Below, piece by piece: positions 5,351-7,521 of a stretch of DNA of 7,521 nt. The stretch is taken from assembly GCA_041484845.1 (NCBI GenBank), contig JBGPIK010000342.1:1-7521 (forward strand), in the 5' to 3' direction. The notes under the pieces are model-generated. The model ran no database searches. It worked only from the letters and a program-made list of their open reading frames with translations, and had not been told where the DNA came from. This DNA is from JBGPIK01 sp041484845. Its GTDB lineage: Bacteria > Desulfobacterota > Binatia > UBA9968. The number at the start of each line of letters is the position of its first letter. Positions within the stretch are counted from its first letter, which is position 1. The translations under genes and the position numbers were made by a program.

Positions 5351-5384
5351 ACCCAACGGGCAAGAAGAGAAATACCAAAGTCTA
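5179..5384 (+). repeat. Direct repeat copy A (partner at 7176-7382)
   Basis: This 206-base segment aligns to 7176-7382 with about 28 differences, including one single-base gap (about 86% identity by hand count). It spans the HIT C-terminal half, the shared stop position and about 34 bases after it, ending in the common AAATACCAAAGTCTA. The 31 bases over the HxHxH triad are identical. The block beyond the stop shows that homology is at DNA level, not only through protein constraint. From 5385 to 5482 I see no gene; a 13-base dyad CGGTCA-T-TGACCG sits at 5408-5420. Confidence 0.8.
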
Positions 5385-5482
5385 GAGTTGCTCCTAAACC
5401 TCGCGATCGGTCATTGACCGTCAACACAAGATTGGGTGATCCCCTATCCTCTTTCCGTAATCCGATAAGAGTGAAATGGGAA

Positions 5483-5704
5483 TCAGGGTGTGATCTTTTC
5501 GCGCTTGACCATGCGATAAATTTCATCCAGCGACTTACCGCGCCAGAAACGCTTGATTTCTTTTACGGAGTCTCCTTCTCCACGCTCAAACGCGACCAGA
5601 AAACGAGTGGCTTTTGCCACGCCCATCTTTTTCACCAGAGTTTTTCAGCCTTCCCGGATCAGAGCTTCTTCGAGTTTCTCGGCGGGTTTACCCATCATTA
5701 CCAT
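5483..5704 (-). pseudogene. Small antitoxin-like ORF interrupted by an in-frame TGA
   Basis: Three in-frame ATGs (5704, 5698, 5695) follow an AGG. The frame runs GKPAEKLEEALIREG, a TGA at 5647-5645, then KTLVKKMGVAKATRFLVAF, ERGEGDSVKEIKRFWRGKS and LDEIYRMVKREKITP to a TGA at 5485-5483. Sequence on both sides looks like one small protein of about 70 residues, mostly helical, with the 'AL...LG...A.RFL..F..G.GD' pattern I recall from short proteins next to PIN-type toxins. The interrupting TGA probably replaces a Trp (TGG) or similar codon. No hairpin follows it, so selenocysteine is not supported. A GTG 12 bases after it (5632) might restart translation. The start overlaps the end of the upstream fragment (TGGTAATG), as in toxin-antitoxin operons. 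Confidence 0.5.
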
Positions 5705-5817
5705 CCTATCTTCGCGATGAAATCTTCCGGATTCATAACTTCTAAGGTGCGGTGTTCTTTGTGAATGTTAACAGAAAGCGGCGTTCTCTTAAACCTTCTC
5801 GTCACGCAATCGAGCGA
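5698..5817 (-). pseudogene. C-terminal remnant of a small gene, possibly PIN-type toxin
   Basis: The frame opens after a TGA at 5820-5818 and encodes 39 residues, with RRFKRTPLSVNIHKEHRTLE followed by VMNPEDFIAKIGW and TAA at 5700-5698. The ending 'V-x-x-P-E-[DE]-F-[LI]' is common at the C terminus of PIN/VapC-like toxins, but it is a weak signature. The catalytic acidic residues are absent, and only a GTG (5805) could serve as a start. The stop overlaps the ATG of the next small gene. I treat it as a truncated partner of that gene. Identity is uncertain. Confidence 0.35.
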
Positions 5818-5860
5818 TCAGGAGTCTTTATCAACTTAGTCAACAACGGGTTTCCTGCAG

Positions 5861-6907
5861 TTATTCCCGATAACTCGCCTGCAGCTGAGCGATAAAGCCA
5901 CTTTCCTCTAACTTGCGTATGAACGTGCTGTCCACGAGGCTTGCCGCGTTAACGTCGGCGAGCTTGGGATTCAGCGTCGCCATGAGTCTTTGCATGTTTC
6001 GCACTCCTTCTAGGGACGGGTAAGGCTTGGGATCGAGGTCCTTGATGACATCCGCATAGCCTTCCTCTGCGAAAGATAGGTCGGACAGTTTGAGCCGGTT
6101 CATAATCGTCCTGATGACTTGCGGCTTGCCGCGGGGAGCGAGCACATAGTATTCGGCCTCGATCAACGCCTTCATGACGTTCGTAAGGGTCTCGGGATTT
6201 TTTTCCAGAAAACCTTTTCTCGTGACGATCCCCGTGGAGGCCATTGGCGGAGCTACTTCCGCAAGCACGTTGAATCCTTTTTGCCTGAGCGCAACACTGT
6301 AGGCGCGTGAAGTCAAAACCATTGCATCCACCACATGGGACTCCAGCGCCCGGACCAGCATCGCTTGATCGCCGATTATCATAAATTGAATACGGTCGCG
6401 TGTCGGATCCAATCGGAGCTGTTCGAGGCTAAGCATGGCGTACATCCACACGGTGCCGCCGATGCTTTGCACACCGAACCGCTTTCCCGCCAAGTCCCCG
6501 GGTTTCTTGATATCCGGTCGGGTGACTAGGAAACAGGGTCCGCGACTGACAAAACCCAAGACCATCTTGAGATCCACGCCGGCTGCCGCCGCGCCGAGCA
6601 CGGTCGTTCCTCCGGTGTAGCCAAACTCGATATCGCCTGCGGCGAGACCGGCGCTAAGCATTTGGTTATTGCGCACTAAAACAACTTGTGCCCGCAGCCC
6701 ATACTTACCAAAGAAGTCTAGCTCTTGAGCGATCCAAAGCGGTGCCACTCTCGGAGTCGGATTTGGATAGGCGATCGCAACTCGGGTTGGTGGCGAGGCG
6801 GCTTGGCTGGCATGGGTCTCTGACAGAACCGCATAGGCAATGAGAGTGACCGCCAAACAAAGCCGAAGCGAGAGAGAACCTCTTGTCAAAGTGGAAAGGC
6901 ATAGCAT
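5861..6907 (-). CDS. ABC transporter periplasmic substrate-binding protein, NMT1/THI5-like
   Basis: This is a 348-residue periplasmic binding protein. I chose ATG 6907 because AAGGGG lies 8 bases upstream; the GTG at 6916 has its only purine tract directly abutting it. The signal peptide has SLRLCLAVTLIAYAVL as core and probable cleavage after ASQA. The mature part shows VAIAYPNPTPRVAPLWIAQE, DFFGKYGLRAQVVLV, AAGDIEFGYTGGT (ligand-lobe loop), VTRPDIKKPGDLAGKRFGV (about 130-150), DQAMLVRALESHVVDAMVLT, and a C-terminal VDSTFIRKLEESGFI. This is the standard order of the NMT1/THI5-like SRPBCC-unrelated binding-protein fold. Length is normal and the frame is clean. It is a distant paralogue of the protein at 2509-3519, sharing the closing 'P(S/T)LEGV ... 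VD(S/T)(A/T)F' blocks. No permease or ATPase is adjacent. Its flanks are decayed genes, so it looks like an orphan binding protein. Ligand unknown. Confidence 0.88.
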   Translation of the reverse strand: MLCLSTLTRGSLSLRLCLAVTLIAYAVLSETHASQAASPPTRVAIAYPNPTPRVAPLWIAQELDFFGKYGLRAQVVLVRNNQMLSAGLAAGDIEFGYTGGTTVLGAAAAGVDLKMVLGFVSRGPCFLVTRPDIKKPGDLAGKRFGVQSIGGTVWMYAMLSLEQLRLDPTRDRIQFMIIGDQAMLVRALESHVVDAMVLTSRAYSVALRQKGFNVLAEVAPPMASTGIVTRKGFLEKNPETLTNVMKALIEAEYYVLAPRGKPQVIRTIMNRLKLSDLSFAEEGYADVIKDLDPKPYPSLEGVRNMQRLMATLNPKLADVNAASLVDSTFIRKLEESGFIAQLQASYRE

Positions 6908-7053
6908 GGCAGACACCCCTTTCTGGCTTGAGGATCGACAAACCCGTAACCACTTGACTGCATATCAACCTCGCAAAACGAAGGAAAGCAAAAACTCGTG
7001 CTGGGGAACGTAAGCTGCGCAAGTCTGACAGCGACTCACTGGCACGGACTTAC

Positions 7054-7348
7054 ACTTGAAATCTCTGCCACGGATTCAGGTTCACTCATTTCTCCGATTA
7101 TTTCTCGGCGACGAGCGACGAGAGAACGGCGCTCTGGGCCATTTTGGACGAGGCGAAGAAGTTATTGGACGGCCGCTTCAAGCCCGACGGTTACAACGTC
7201 GGAATCAACATCGGTACCACCGCCGGACAGACTGTAATGCATTGCCACATTCATCTGATTCCTCGGAGATCCGGGGGACAGTGTCAATCCGTGCGGGGGC
7301 GTGCGGGCCGTGATCGCGGGCAAGGCCGATTATTCATGGAACGGTTAA
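7054..7348 (+). pseudogene. HIT-family protein with frameshifts (copy B, longer than copy A)
   Basis: The readable core is THFSDYFSATSDERTALWAI, LDEAKKLLDGRFKPDGYNVG, then TAGQTVMHCHIHLIPRRSG with the intact HCHIH triad. Relative to copy A there is one extra base near 7273. Correcting it restores SVNPCGGVRAVIAGKADYSW and a TAA at 7346-7348. Upstream, a different frame reads SLPRIQVHSF around 7062-7091, resembling the usual HIT 'IP+RH...F' strand, so a second shift near 7085 is likely. Family members are typically 110-150 residues; the N-terminal start is not recognisable. With two frameshifts it is a pseudogene. It is divergent from the binding-protein gene that starts at 6907. Confidence 0.7.
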
Positions 7349-7382
7349 GCCCAATGGGCAAGACGACAAATACCAAAGTCTA
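7176..7382 (+). repeat. Direct repeat copy B (partner at 5179-5384)
   Basis: This 207-base segment matches copy A through the HIT triad and past the stop codon, ending in the same AAATACCAAAGTCTA. The two copies are about 1.8 kb of sequence apart in the same orientation and flank the binding protein at 5861-6907. After 7382 they diverge at once. Confidence 0.8.
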
Positions 7383-7417
7383 CCTTAACGTTGCATAAAA
7401 TTTCGGGTTTTGACAGT

Positions 7418-7521
7418 TCAAGCTGCGTAACCCAGAGCGCCGAGATAATGCAACAACGTGGCTCTGACGGTATCATTGAGACCGAGGGTTAAAGTAAGTC
7501 GACCTTGAGGCCAGCTGAATC
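7418..7521 (-). CDS. C-terminal end of an unidentified protein (cut by window edge)
   Basis: This minus-strand frame is open from the right edge and encodes 33 residues, FSWPQGRLTLTLGLNDTV then RATLLHYLGALGYAA, before a TGA at 7420-7418. The helical, well-behaved ending suggests real coding sequence, but it is short and I do not recognise the family. The direction matches the binding protein at 5861-6907. Everything decisive lies beyond the window. Confidence 0.35.
   Translation of the reverse strand, partial: FSWPQGRLTLTLGLNDTVRATLLHYLGALGYAA

Noticed and set aside
5645..5647. Second selenocysteine codon in the small minus-strand ORF
   Set aside because: No hairpin with a suitable loop follows and there is no nearby Cys to form a redox pair; a Trp-to-stop change is simpler.
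5414..5764. 116-codon plus-strand ORF
   Set aside because: Antisense to the two small minus-strand remnants, which have sensible protein patterns, overlap signals and a ribosome binding site.
1..7521. tRNA, rRNA or CRISPR arrays
   Set aside because: I found no cloverleaf, rRNA-like sequence or regularly spaced repeats on either strand.

Overview
This window is a patchwork of accessory genes and gene debris of roughly even base composition. Two intact NMT1/TauA-type periplasmic solute-binding proteins, the start of a third binding protein, a predicted selenoprotein and many decayed fragments suggest an uncultured soil or sediment bacterium. Lineages rich in such binding proteins (Binatota/Desulfobacterota, Rokubacteria, Tectomicrobia) fit from memory. 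That placement is inference, because the window holds no phylogenetic marker.

Left half (about 1-4180, minus strand except the left edge). Reading 5'->3' on the minus strand: a promoter whose -35 box lies in a perfect palindrome (4144-4178); a tiny ORF with a strong ribosome binding site that appears frameshifted (4113-3999); a small NifU-C-terminal-like CxxC protein (3992-3744); a solute-binding protein (3519-2509); a 159-bp MITE-like repeat (2458-2300); a long UGSC-family gene (2244-523); and the first 76 codons of an iron-type solute-binding protein (352-122). The last is cut off where the C-terminal end of an IS630-family transposase (2-121, plus strand) adjoins it. The key point is the UGSC gene. 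Standard ORF calling splits it into two ORFs at an in-frame UGA (1935-1933). The two ORFs share one frame with no other stop between them. The UGA falls exactly at the U of a U-G-T-C motif, and a stable hairpin with a bacterial-SECIS-like AG loop follows it. I read it as one 573-residue selenoprotein.

Right half (about 4180-7521). A decayed membrane/zinc-ribbon gene (4178-4476) is followed by an intact two-gene cassette, DUF6883 then DUF4926 (4511-5092), 3 bp apart. Next come two broken copies of a HIT-family gene (5179-5350 and about 7054-7348, roughly 86% identical over 206 bp), a small minus-strand gene pair that is interrupted or truncated (5817-5483), a second complete solute-binding protein (6907-5861), and an unidentified C-terminal fragment leaving the right edge (7521-7418).

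How it may work together: the binding protein and the UGSC selenoprotein look like one transcription unit, perhaps with the NifU-like protein and under a palindrome-binding regulator. That would couple uptake of an unknown small molecule to a thiol/selenol redox protein. No ABC permease or ATPase lies in the window. The right half looks like a turnover zone where toxin-antitoxin-like cassettes and gene fragments accumulate.
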